31,880 nucleotides of DNA from the NCBI GenBank assembly GCA_027579435.1, contig JANBPK010001561.1, positions 1-31,880 of the forward strand. Reading direction: 5' to 3'. This DNA comes from Candolleomyces eurysporus. Its lineage: Eukaryota > Basidiomycota > Agaricomycetes > Agaricales > Psathyrellaceae. The notes below the pieces were generated by a model. The model was not told the DNA's origin. It ran no database searches and saw only the letters and a program-made list of their open reading frames with translations. Positions 10,173-19,405 of the stretch are shown here, piece by piece (the stretch's first letter is position 1; every line of letters begins with the position of its first letter). The translations under genes and the position numbers were made by a program.

Positions 10173-10804
10173 ACACTGAGCTCCGTGCCCAGTTATTAGT
10201 CCGCCAGGCCACCGCTGTTTGTATCAACGAGCTGCGTGAGCAGATGGAGCGGCACGAGCATTGCCGCCTCCGTGACTTCTGTTGTCCCCTTCCCCAGGTG
10301 TCGCCGCTTCAACTCATGCTCATGATGCCCCAGTCTCGACAACCAGAGACCACGCCGTTCCAGCTTCCTCCAGCAAGAAATCGGTGAAGGAGTAGAAGGA
10401 GGGAAGGGATAAAGAGAAGACTTCCAAGGTTCAGACCACTTCAGCCAAGCTGTCCAAGGCTTCAGGCGAGGTGTCTACCTCTAAGTTGTCCTCAAAAGGA
10501 AAGGAAACTGGTTCCAAGATAAAAACTCAATCTGCCAAAGAAGTTGCTGCTCCAGAAGTCAAGGAAAAACCCAAGACTCGCGCCGCTTCTCAAACCAAAG
10601 GTTTGAAATCAAAGGGCAAACATCGCGCCGCTCCAAAANTCGAAGGAGACCATCTCTGAGGAGGAACAAGTCAAGGAAGGAGAAACCGTCGAGCAGGACG
10701 AGGATGTGGAAATGCAGGAAGTTGACGCTGCCGGAGAGGAGATAGAAGAAGACGCCTCCATCCCGGTAGACCAGTTGGACGAGGAAGACGAGGAATCCAA
10801 CTAG
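10173..10804 (+). pseudogene. Lys/Ser-rich then acidic protein remnant, origin unknown
   Basis: Immediately after the RT breaks off, another coding texture begins. A predicted helical stretch (10176-10280, ELRAQLLVRQATAVC...) is followed by a possible intron ending CCTTCCCCAG at 10298. After that comes a Lys/Ser-rich segment (about 10300-10640) with one in-frame TAG at 10393, then a strongly acidic tail ending in TAG near 10804. The single N at 10639 sits exactly where the frame changes, so an assembly error may cause that shift. It is not recognisable as a known domain. It could be an extra ORF of a Gypsy element or a captured host fragment. Confidence 0.4.
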
Positions 10805-10821
10805 AATTCCTCCCTCCTCAC

Positions 10822-13142
10822 TCAATCCTCTTTCTCCGTAGTATCAGACAGCCTTAGTCTCGGCATGCCTTCAAAACTGTAGTCCACATATGCTTCATTT
10901 CCGTCTTCTGTAGAGTTTTCCAAACCCTGTATTGTAGCTTCATCCAAATCAAAACCACTGTCCTTTCCATTGCCTATCTGTATGGACTTCCTCGGATAGT
11001 AGGGAATTACCCTGAATGCCCTGACCTTGCTGTGATATACTGATCCGTCTAATTCTGCCAAGATATACGCACCGCCTTTATTTCTAGTGATCACTACCAT
11101 GGGTCCCATGTAACGCAGCTTCATCTTTTTGTAAGGCTAGACTCGACAGCCGTGTTTCTCATCAGTACCAGGTCACCCTGCTTGAAGTCCCAATCCTTAA
11201 TAGTTGCCTTATTTGCCTTAGAATATTCTTTGACCCGACGCTGAGAAGCAGCGTCGACCCGCTTCATAACACTCTCAACATGAGTCTGATGCCTTGCTAA
11301 GGCTCTTGCCCTCACAGCTATCAAATCCTCAGTTGCCATAATACCCGTTGGGGGTTCCACTAACCAAGTGGCCTCTTGCACATTGAGCGGCGTGACAGGT
11401 TCGGCTCCCATTAATGCAAAGAACAGAGAGCAACCCAACCTTTTACGAACAGTGATCCTATTGGCCCACATAACATTTTCGAAGAACCAGTACCACTTGC
11501 TCATGTCGCCGCCTGTGGCTTTGTAGAGACTTTGCCTTACGTCCCAGTGAGGCCGCTCGATCTTTCCATTTGCCTTAGAGTTATATCCTGAAATTGAAAT
11601 CCCTGTAATCCCATATTTTTGTCGCAGCCATTCCACAGCCGCAATGAAAGGTTTCCCATTGTCGGTAATAATCCGACTAAGACATCCCCACCTACATATG
11701 ATGTCCGAGAAGAGCCAGGCTCCTATGGTTGCTGCAGTCTCTTTCCGAAGCAGTCTCCCTTCCATCCAAGACATAAGAGCACACCGACCATGCACAATAT
11801 AACCATGTCCATTGCTAGGCGGTGTCATATGCAGGGTATCAATATGTACAGTCTGGAATATAGACAGAGTCTCTGTAACCTTTGGTGGTATTTTCACCAA
11901 GGTTTTCTGGCAAACTTGACAAAGGTGACACATTCTGACGAACATCTCAGTATTGCGTTCTACCTCTGGCCACCAGAACCGTTTGGTAAGAAATGCCAAG
12001 GTAGCGTAGTGGCCCCTATGGCTGTTCGCATCATGCGCTCCTTCGAAAATAGTCATTCTTTGTTCTGGTTTGATGTACAGGTGATGGTGTCCTTCACCAT
12101 TTTCTCACCAGTACAATTGACCATCCTTCGAGACAAAGAACCGTGCTGCAAACCTTTCGAAACCTTTCCGGTCCTTGGCAGCCACCTCACGCAGCTTGAC
12201 CACAGGTGTAGATAACCATGCCTGCACCAGGGGAACCCACCGGTTGAGCTGCCTCCCTCGGCTAGTTCGCCAGCTGGTTGGGTAGTCCTCCCCCACTGAG
12301 TCAACCACCTTTTCCGGTGAGGCAGCTTGAAGCAGGACTGACGCTGCTTCAGACTCAACAGAGAGCCTCTTGGTCTCCTCAAGATGGTTCAAGAGTTGCT
12401 GAAACTCAAGGTCTCGACTAAACAAGTCTTCCTCTTCTTCCACTCCTTGGAATAAGAGGTGATGGACAACGTCTCAGGAGACAGTCTGAAGATACCCCCC
12501 CCTAGTATCTATTTGGTCCCTGAATGCCTCAAAAGGTAGAGGATCATCGTCCTCCGGGAACTTCTTAGAATATGTGATGGGATCTGGCGGATCCGTATCA
12601 AGGAATTCCTCGAACTCATGCCACTCCGGATCACCAGGATGCTTGCGCCACCTTGATAAACCGTCAGCAGGGAAAGTCTTGCCCATAACATGACTGAGTT
12701 TGAAGTAGAACTTCCTAACGTTCTTGATCCAACGATTAATAGTCGCATTTGGCGCTGCTCCAGGATTCTGTAGCATCCCTTGGACATACTTAGCATTGGT
12801 CTCAACCACTAGAGGTCACGCCATAACCAGGGTGTACTCATTTTCCTTAAGCGCTCGCATGATCCCATATAGTTCCCTTTTTGCCTGTGAATAATTTGCC
12901 TCTGTAGAATTTAATAAGGTCAACCCAAAACGAATATAGTTCCATTTGTTAGGGTCGACAGCATCTCGTTGACTATTGTACCAGCCCACTGCTAGATATG
13001 AAGTGTCAACAGACAATCGAACGGGTTGACCACTGGTCATGTCAAGCAGCTTGAGGACTGGAGCTTCCTCCACTGCTTTCTTAAGGTCTGCCATAGTCTT
13101 GTCTTGTTCTTTGCCCCACTCCCATTGAACCGATTTCCTAGT
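10822..13142 (-). pseudogene. 3' half of a Gypsy pol: RNase H, integrase and C-terminal tail
   Basis: Read on the minus strand. RNase H comes first (13140-12816: LSVDTSYLAVGWY, EANYSQAKRELYG; then VETNAKYVQGMLQNP at 12809, where the family has D for that N, and FPADGLSRW). The integrase spans about 12056-11120 with a His/Cys zinc region (HDANSHRGHY, CHLCQVC) and a DDE core: D in VHIDTLHM, D in IITDNGKPF, E in NGKIERPHWD. The C-terminal tail (11124-10822) reads MKLRYMGPMVVI and ELDGSVYHS. Stops fall between the blocks near 12813, 12474 and 12108, and the frame changes near 11124. The RT and everything upstream are absent; the break at 13142 coincides with a MITE end. It belongs to the same broad clade as Gypsy element 1 but lies in the opposite orientation. 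Confidence 0.85.
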
Positions 13143-13518
13143 CACGCAGGGTTTTTGACCACATATTTTGAGTCTAACTACATTGAAAATACATAGAAAA
13201 TACACCATATATTTTTAGTGTATTTTTACAATAAATATAGAATAAATACAGAAGGTATGTATTTTTTTGGAAAAAAATATGAAACCATTATGGATCAAAA
13301 GTCAAGTTCCATTGGTTTACCTGGTGAGTAAAAACCAGTCCAATGGAACTTAGTTTTGACCCATAATAGTTTCATATTATCTCAGTATTTTTTCCAGAGA
13401 ATACATACTTCTGTATTTGTTATGTATTTTTACAAAAATACACCAAAAATATATGGTGTATTTTCTATGTATTTTCAATGTATTTGGATCCAAAATATGA
13501 AGCAAAAAACCCTGTGTG
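13143..13518. mobile_element. Foldback MITE, 376 bp
   Basis: Almost the whole element is one long imperfect inverted repeat with ~180-bp arms. It starts CACGCAGGGTTTTTGACCAC and ends AAAACCCTGTGTG. Inner arm blocks such as ACATTGAAAATACATAGAAA (near 13179) recur as the reverse complement near 13470. It is flanked on both sides by AGT (13140-13142, 13519-13521), a possible 3-bp target duplication. CAC-type ends with a 3-bp duplication would fit CACTA-like elements, but the superfamily is uncertain. AT-rich, non-coding. Confidence 0.75.
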
Positions 13519-13851
13519 AGTGGTCCATAAAGTGCTTCTGATCCGTGATGTGCTTGGATTTTGATTGTATGGTCCTTATGCCTCTTTATGAGTGAATCAA
13601 GTGAGTAAAACACAAGATTCATAATGATTGAAGTAGTAATAATACATGTTAATTGAAGGAAAAGATTCTGCAAAGGTTTTATTGATTTAAAGGACAAAAT
13701 AGACCAAAAACAATGTCAGTTAACAGAAAGAGAAATGGGTCTGGGTTTTCTGGTAAAGGAGAGTTTGTTACAAAAAGAAAGAAAAGAGGCAAAGAGGTAA
13801 TGGATCTGGAATATACCATAACAGGGGTGTGGTCGGTGAGTACTGGGTTGA
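13519..13851. other. AT-rich spacer, no gene
   Basis: Between the two MITE copies. No ORF with recognisable content, no repeats that I can match elsewhere in the window, and no continuation of the Gypsy pol on either strand. Confidence 0.4.
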
Positions 13852-14051
13852 CACAGAGTTTTTGACCCTTTACTTTGAGTCCAAGCAGAAAATGCACCAT
13901 ATAGTTCCATTGAGCTTTCTGTGGAAAATACTAAACTATTATGGGTCAAAAGCCAAGTTTCATTGGTTTGCCTGGAAAGTCTNAAAAATCAATCCAATGG
14001 AACTTGAATTTTGACCCATACTAGTTTACTATTTTTTGCAGAAAATACATA
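13852..14051. mobile_element. Second, shorter copy of the MITE family, 3' arm truncated
   Basis: It begins CACAGAGTTTTTGACCC, like the first MITE. It keeps the central inverted pair (ATTATGGGTCAAAAGCCAAG near 13938; TTGACCCATACTAGTTTACT near 14014). It lacks the far end, because the Harbinger terminus starts at 14055. One N lies at 13983. The copy is shorter than the first (about 200 against 376 bp). Confidence 0.6.
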
Positions 14052-14399
14052 TTAGGGGGTTTCATGGTAGGGTGATTTAGGCCCTATTTAGAGTCCTATT
14101 TAGCATCTGATTTAGCCAAAGTAGGACCCAAAGTAGGAGTGTGCACTGTGAATGACCAAGGCTTGATTTGCAAAATTGGAGAGACTTTTTGGTCTCCGTA
14201 CATCATGTGCTACACATCAATTCCTGCCCTCCGGTGCTGCGCCGCCTCTTCTAATGCCCGCTGCATCAAGTATCCATCTGAAACTTCTCCTCTTTGTGCC
14301 AACCATGATCAAAAAAAATTCAGAAATTTATCTCCAAGTATTCTATAGACTTGAATAAGACATCACCTTGTTTCAAACTCTCAAATTAAAACTCTCATC

Positions 14400-15930
14400 A
14401 TGCCCAAAGTATCTGAAAGACAAGCATTCATCTGGGCTATCCTGCTTGCCACCCAGGAAGAAATTGAAACATATCTGGATGACCTTGAAGATGAAGACGA
14501 CTATCTCAATGATTTATCCGAATTTGAAGCCAATTTGAGCTCTGAATCAGGCTCAGACATTTCCCCAGAAGAGAACTCTACCTCGTCTTCCTCCTCCACC
14601 TCCTCCACCTCATCTACCTCTTCTACCTCTTCTACCTCTTCCACCTTATCATCAAGCAATAGTATGAATGCTATATCACAATCACCCGACCCAGAGGACG
14701 TCCATATGGATATCCTTGGCTGCTATGCAGGGATTCTGGAAGACCTTTTGGCAAACCGTGTTCTCAACCCATCAACCTCTGTACCCAAGGTTTCACAGCT
14801 CTATCTTGTGCTTACAGAGTTTAGAAGCACTGATCCTATCCGCTTTTGACAAAACCTTCGTGTTCAACCCACCACCTTTGATGAACTTGTTGTGAGAATT
14901 GAAGATCACACCGTGTTTCACAACAGGTCATCCACAGCAAAACAGTTGCCGGTTGAGATTCAATTGGCAATTGCACTCTTTTGCTTTGGCCATGATGGCA
15001 ATGCAGCATCTGTTGAATTGATTGCACAGTGGGCTGGGGTCAGTGCTGGTATGGTAATAAAGGCTACAAGGCATGTAATTATTGCAGCTCTATCTATGCA
15101 CAATGATGTCATCCATTGGCCCTTGCCAGACAAAAAGGAAAAGGCAAAGGAATGGGTTGAGAACACATCATGCCCAGCATGGAGAGATGGGTTCTGTATG
15201 GTTGATGGCACTCTCATTCCACTTTTGAGAAGCCTGGCTACCATGGAGAGGCATATTTTGACAGGAAGAGTAATTATTTGCTGAGTGTTCAGGTGTGTGC
15301 CACTGTGTGTTGATTTGCCCAAATTGGTTGCTGAAGTCCTTGTGGAATAGCTTATAACCCTACCCAATCTCCATATTATCAATAATGTTGTGGGGTTCTG
15401 TGGGAGCACGCATGATGCTAGTGCGTTCCGCTCATCACACACCTACACATCCATGCCATCTCTCTTCTGCGAGAATGAGTGGCTTTGGGCTGACTCTGCT
15501 TACGCACTGGAGAAGTGGTGCATTACCCCATACAAAAAGCCCCTTTCAAGTATTTGAGAGAATGCCAAGTTCAATTATCATCTTTCACAGGTGTGTTTGC
15601 AAATATAACTTATCTGCTTGCTGCTTAACGGAGGGTTCAAATCTAGGTTTGCGTCAAGTCAGAGCATGCTGTTGGCTACCTCAAAGGTCAATTCTGCTCT
15701 CTTTGAGGTCTAAGGCAACAGATTGACAACCCCTGGGACCATTCTAGGGCTGTCGCATGGATTAAGGCACGTCTTGTGCTCCATACTCTCGTTTTCAAGA
15801 TCAAGAATGGGCAGGAGAACACTGAATTTGTCAAAGAGCTGGTACAATGTGGGCTTGATGAAGGACCTGCTGGAGCCACTGAAGATGAGGTTGTTGTTGA
15901 AAGGTGAAGGGAGACACAGGGCCAGCTTAA
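14400..15930 (+). pseudogene. Harbinger DDE transposase, decayed
   Basis: Starts at ATG 14400 (MPKVSERQAFIWAILL). An acidic region and a Ser/Thr run encoded by a TCCACC/TCTACC microsatellite (14578-14650) follow. TGA at 14847 replaces a likely Arg (F-stop-QNLRVQ). The fold continues with PVEIQLAIALFCFGHDGNAA, a helix-turn-helix-like stretch, and FCMVDGTLIPL, which holds the first catalytic Asp. A one-base loss near 15224 shifts the frame (GYHGEAYFDRKSNY). Further blocks in other frames are VGFCGSTHDASAF (second Asp), WADSAYALEKW and VRIKSEHAVGYLKGQFCSL (Glu). Several frameshifts and stops make it inactive. These motifs are characteristic of the PIF/Harbinger DDE family. Confidence 0.8.
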
Positions 15931-15954
15931 ATGAGAGCAGCTGAAGGGATATTT

Positions 15955-16311
15955 ATTTGAGTATTTGGAGCAACAGGAGGATATCAAAGACATATAGATG
16001 ATCAGCAATTAGATGAGGGAGCATCAATATCACTTGGTGGAAGAGTTTGAGTAAAAGGGCTGCTGGAACGTCCATCATAGGCAAACTGGGAACCTCCAAG
16101 TTCAAAATCAGCACCAGCAGCTTGAAAAGCAGTCCTGTGTTGGTCAATGGCAGCCTGGATACAAATGAGTTCAAGCTGGAGCTTGAGCTCACTCTCCCGG
16201 GCCTCTCATTGTTTGTGAATGTCAAAAAGTCAAGCCTCCCAATCAGGATCAGCCCATTTGGCCTTCAGCTCATACTTGAGCCACTCTGCCCTTGCCTTCT
16301 CCATAGCCAGT
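15955..16311 (-). pseudogene. Harbinger accessory ORF remnant (Myb/SANT-type partner, C-terminal part)
   Basis: On the minus strand from 16311 downward a helical, charged reading frame appears (EKARAEWLKYELKAKWADPD, then LQLELICIQAAIDQHRTAFQ), with two in-frame stops. It faces the transposase tail to tail. Harbinger elements normally encode a second DNA-binding protein, so I infer that this is its C-terminal half. The N-terminal Myb-like domain is missing, cut off by the LTR at 16312. Confidence 0.45.
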
Positions 16312-16600
16312 TGTAAGAGATCTTACCACATTCGGACTCATGACTTCCTTTATCGTCGTTAAAACTCCGATTTACTTCCATATAAAAGGACTCAATGATC
16401 AGTTATTTCCTGTATTCTACCTTTTCCCAACTTCGAATCCAGAGCTCTAACAACTCATATCGTCTCGTCTCGTCTTAGTGTCAACAACGCCGTTGTCTTC
16501 CACTTTTTTTTTTTGAGTCTCTAAGAGTATCGTAAGTGTATCGCGCTGGTCTTTGACCACATACACCCATTGACATCGCTTGGGTATCGCGCAGGTCGTA
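16312..16600 (+). repeat. 5' LTR of Gypsy element 2 (3' edge not fixed)
   Basis: It starts TGTAAGAGATCTTACCACAT exactly where the Harbinger sequence stops. A TATAAAAG box lies at 16381. A pyrimidine-rich initiator-like zone and a T-run follow at 16500. A 46-bp imperfect direct repeat, GTATCGCGC(T/A)GGTC, lies at 16538 and 16584. I cannot identify a clear primer-binding site, so the LTR end (about 16550-16620) is open, and no 3' LTR exists in the window. Confidence 0.5.
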
Positions 16601-16875
16601 GACTGCATACCAGAGTCGCTATTGACTCAACAACGTACCCACCCTTACTGAGCATCTAGTCACCCTGACTCGTACGCGGTCGCAGACGGCAAATATCTCC
16701 ATTCCACCTGTCCCGCCTAACTTGCCAGTGTTACTAGAGGAACGCCAAGAGTCTTTGCCACTCCCGCCCTTGACACTGTCTCTGTTTCGGACAGCCTCCT
16801 TGTCCTCCTCACACTCTTCGAGTTCTTCCGACTCTGACTCCGACTCTGAAATCATCACCATCATCTCAACCGACA

Positions 16876-17503
16876 TGAACAAAGAGAAGAATATTGCTGT
16901 TTTGGAGGTCTCTACCAAGGCTCCTCCTACCCTGAAACCGGGCAATGTTGACCCTGAGATTACTCAGCGGTTCGAAAACGCTTGTTGGAATTTCTTTTCC
17001 GAAAAGGGTGTTAAGGAGGAAGACCAGGTCAAGAGGGTCCTCAATGCTTCCTTCCACGATAATCGTATGATTCATTGGGTTGACTGTAACCGAGCGGCGC
17101 TGGAGGCTATGAAATTCCCCAACTTTATGGTCGAGTTCTGTTTGCAGTGGCTGGACACTCACTGGTCAGGCCAGATCGACGCCGAACTTCACATTATGCG
17201 ACAGAACAGGCGACCCTTCTGCGAGTGGTACATGGACTTGACTTCTATTTGAGGAGCCTCCTACTTAAAGGTACCCCTGACGAAATGTCTGACAAGGAGC
17301 TTAGGAAGCTCGTTTACTCGTTGCTGGATCCTCACCTCAGGTCTCATGCAGAGCAGGAGCGCTTCAGGTCCATCGTCAATTTGAAACAGTGGTCGGATGC
17401 GTTGGCTCTCGAGGACTGCTCTATCAGGACAGAGGCGGCCTTCTTCCGCGCTTCCAAGGCTTCCAAGGGTCACTGTCTCTGGCAGTGGGGCATCTGGCAA
17501 TAA
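16876..17503 (+). pseudogene. Gag of Gypsy element 2 (capsid part), frameshifted
   Basis: Starts at ATG 16876 (MNKEKNIAVLEVSTKAPP). Blocks typical of Agaricomycete Gypsy Gag follow: LKPGNVDPEITQRFENACWN, an LD..W region, and MRQNRRPFCEWYMDL. The frame must change near 17235 to continue (LRSLLLKGTPDEMSDKELRK) and again near 17400-17500 to join the zinc-knuckle/protease frame. The upstream open sequence (16722-16875) is Ser/Asp-rich and probably leader. Two frameshifts make the gene inactive unless they are sequencing errors. Confidence 0.75.
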
Positions 17504-18753
17504 CTCAACCCAACGTAACAAGAATGGTAGCGGTACGGCCGCCAACGGCAGGGTCAAGCCCCCGGCACTCACTTCTGACGAACGCGAATTGCTGAAGGAA
17601 CACGATGGTTGCTTTGTCTGCCGAGAATTCTACGTGGGACACAAGAGTTCCAACTGTACAGGAAAATACCCGGATGGCAGCAATTACACCGAGCTTATGG
17701 TCGACGACGCCCAGTCTGCCGCGGCTAAGCGAGGGAAGGCTTTCAACACGAGGGGAAAGTCTGCCAGCACGTCTACTGCAAAGGGGAAAGGGAAGGCTGT
17801 TGCGGCCGCTATTGTGGATGAAGTTGATGACATTGAGGAGGTAGGAGTTGCGGCTTTGGCCGACTCCCTCAATTACGAGTCTGATTCCGACGTGAGTGTT
17901 CCCTGCCTTTTGGCTCCCCCTCTTCACTGGCAGGGTCTCGTTTGGGACTCTGACAATGTCCCTTCCTTTTGTTCCAACTGTCTGCTCGACTGTGGCTCAC
18001 AGCTTGTTCTTGTCAGTGAGGATTTCGTTCACAGGACTGGTCTCCAAAAATTCCCTTTATCCCGCCCTATTCACATCACTGTTGCGATACCCGAGATCCC
18101 CGACTCCGCCATTCAGCTGTCATCAAAAAGCAAGGTTGTTTATCGCTTTGGCGTTTCCATTACTGTCTCTTCACCTGATAATCGTTGGTCTGCAAAAGAA
18201 ATTACGGCTGTACTTGTACCGTGTCTTCTAGACAACTGTGATATTATATTGGGTCTGCTGTGGCTCACATCGAATCGTATTGTCATGGATTTTGAGAATT
18301 GCTCTGCCATCGCTAAGTCATGTGGGTACGATCTTTTGAAGCCTATTGCACTTCTGCCTACCAACCGCAAGGCGGTGAGGAGATGGTCCTGCCACGAGTT
18401 GTCCTCCCTGAAGCATAACTTCCACGATATGTTACTGGAGCTATGTGCCGTTGTGTGGCACCAGAACCTTACTTCTCCCTGTGATGAGGAACGTCGTGGC
18501 GCAGTGGCTGCCATCACTGCAAGGATCGTCACTCTTAACGAGAAGAAGGAGATGGCCGAGCTTCACAAAAGGATAATGTCCGAGTATGCTGATGTGTTTG
18601 GTCCAGTGCCTCATGTTGACGTACTTCCGGAGCATGAGTTCTGCAGAGTCAAGTTGAAGGATGAGGAAGTCGCCTTGGACTCTCGTTCTTATCCTTCCCC
18701 ACGTAAGTATCGAGAGGCGTGGACTAAGCTGATTGATGAACATATTGCAGCGG
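17397..18753 (+). pseudogene. Gag-pol of Gypsy element 2: zinc knuckle, protease, start of RT
   Basis: In one open frame: a zinc knuckle CFVCREFYVGHKSSNC (CX2CX6HX4C) near 17612-17660, then a Lys/Ala-rich linker. An aspartic protease follows, with LLDCGSQLVLVSEDF (DCG in place of DSG/DTG) near 17980 and CDIILGLLWL near 18235. The N-terminus of RT is MSEYADVFGPVPHVDVLPEH up to LIDEHIAA. At 18753 the frame is cut by the TRIM; the last native codons CAT ATT GCA GCG G resume at 19406. The D-[S/C]-G and DIILG pair identifies the protease with confidence. Confidence 0.85.
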
Positions 18754-18961
18754 TGATGGGTGGTTGATAATGAGCACTGGTACAGCGTCTAGGTATCGCC
18801 CAGGAAGGGGACTAAGACCTAGGTACCGGGGGCACACAACTACAGGCACCATAGCTCAGTGGTAGAGCAACACAGCCATAGTGTAGGGGTCGCAGGTTCG
18901 AATCCTGCTGGAGCCACTCTTATTTGTTGATTATGAAGCTAGTCATATCTCAGGCGTATCA
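18754..18961 (+). repeat. TRIM 5' LTR
   Basis: 208 bp, TGAT...ATCA ends. It contains a tRNA-like segment at 18845-18915 and a CTAGGTATC/CCTAGGTACC direct pair upstream of it. No TATA box is seen, so the tRNA-like internal promoter may be what drives transcription (inference). Confidence 0.9.
18845..18916 (+). tRNA. tRNA-like sequence inside the TRIM 5' LTR (probably not a working tRNA)
   Basis: The acceptor strands GGCACCA and TGGAGCC pair at 6 of 7 positions (A·A mismatch at pair 4). The D arm is GCTC/GAGC. The A box TAGCTCAGTGG and the B box GGTTCGAATCC are textbook. The T arm GCAGG/CCTGC is perfect, with loop TTCGAAT. The anticodon arm is weak: a 4-bp stem ACAC/GTGT closes a loop AGCCATA in which position 33 is G instead of T. 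The anticodon would be CCA, or CAT if the loop is shifted. No T4 terminator follows. It therefore looks like a Pol III promoter module derived from a tRNA, not an adaptor tRNA. Confidence 0.8.
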
Positions 18962-18963
18962 TC

Positions 18964-18980
18964 TGGAGCCCACCGCGAGG
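18964..18980 (+). promoter_or_regulatory. TRIM primer-binding site
   Basis: TGGAGCCCACCGCGAGG, two bases after the 5' LTR. It matches the PBS of Gypsy element 1 (5718) at 15 of 17 positions. Its first seven bases TGGAGCC also equal the 3' acceptor strand of the tRNA-like sequence in the LTR. Confidence 0.8.
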
Positions 18981-19188
18981 GGTCATTTTCCAATATGGCC
19001 CTGGATTCCCACGGTTGAGATGTGCATTGGTGTAGTAATTCAATAGAGACAAGTGTAACCATTATCTTCACTAGGCTTTAGATTGCACAGCACCAATTGG
19101 GGTGACTAGCCAGCTGCCGGTTAGGCATGTGCGGGGTCATCTTCGCAAGTACACTGTGTGTGAATGGAGGACCATTCATTCTAAAGTC

Positions 19189-19198
19189 GGGGGGGAGA
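19189..19198 (+). promoter_or_regulatory. TRIM polypurine tract
   Basis: GGGGGGGAGA lies directly against the start of the 3' LTR (TGATGGG at 19199), the standard position for plus-strand priming. Confidence 0.8.
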
Positions 19199-19405
19199 TG
19201 ATGGGTGGTTGATAATGAGCACTGGTACAGCGTCTAGGCATCGCCCAGGAAGGGGACTAAGACCTAGGTACCGGGGGCACACAACTACAGGCACCATAGC
19301 TCAGTGGTAGAGCAACACGGCCATAGTGTAGGGGTCGCAGTTCGAATCCTGCTGGAGCCACTCTTATTTGTTGATTATGAAGCTAGTCATATCTCAGGCG
19401 TATCA
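19199..19405 (+). repeat. TRIM 3' LTR with second tRNA-like copy
   Basis: 207 bp. It holds the tRNA-like sequence again at 19290-19359, but the B box has lost one G (GCAGTTCGAATCC), so this copy probably has a weaker Pol III promoter. It ends TATCA at 19405 and is followed by GCGGGAAGG, the resumed RT codons. Confidence 0.9.

Larger units (their letters stand above)
14055..16311 (+). mobile_element. PIF/Harbinger-like DNA transposon, 3' end lost
   Basis: The left end GGGGGTTTCATGGTAGGGTG is preceded by TTA (14052-14054), matching the TWA target site of PIF/Harbinger elements. ATTTAG words repeat in the subterminal region. It carries a transposase ORF on the plus strand and a second ORF remnant on the minus strand, the usual two-gene Harbinger layout. 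The right terminal repeat is missing because the LTR of the next Gypsy element begins at 16312. Confidence 0.65.
18754..19405. mobile_element. TRIM: complete 652-bp non-coding LTR element
   Basis: Two direct repeats (18754-18961, 208 bp; 19199-19405, 207 bp) start TGATGGGTGG and end GCGTATCA. They enclose 237 bp with a primer-binding site at 18964 and a purine tract at 19189-19198, and no ORF. It sits inside the RT codons of Gypsy element 2. Removing it plus one GCGG rejoins the frame exactly, so GCGG (or AGCGG, since the edge base is ambiguous) is the target duplication. The LTRs differ at three places (T/C, A/G and one missing G), so insertion is fairly recent. With LTRs, PBS and PPT but no genes it must depend on enzymes from another element. 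Confidence 0.92.

Noticed and set aside
13356..13697. Small frames in and after the MITE
   Set aside because: AT-rich palindromic sequence gives open frames on both strands by chance; no protein features.
18845..18916. A genuine host tRNA gene
   Set aside because: The anticodon arm is defective (4-bp stem, G at position 33), there is no T-run terminator, and it occurs twice exactly at the same place in both LTRs of a retroelement.
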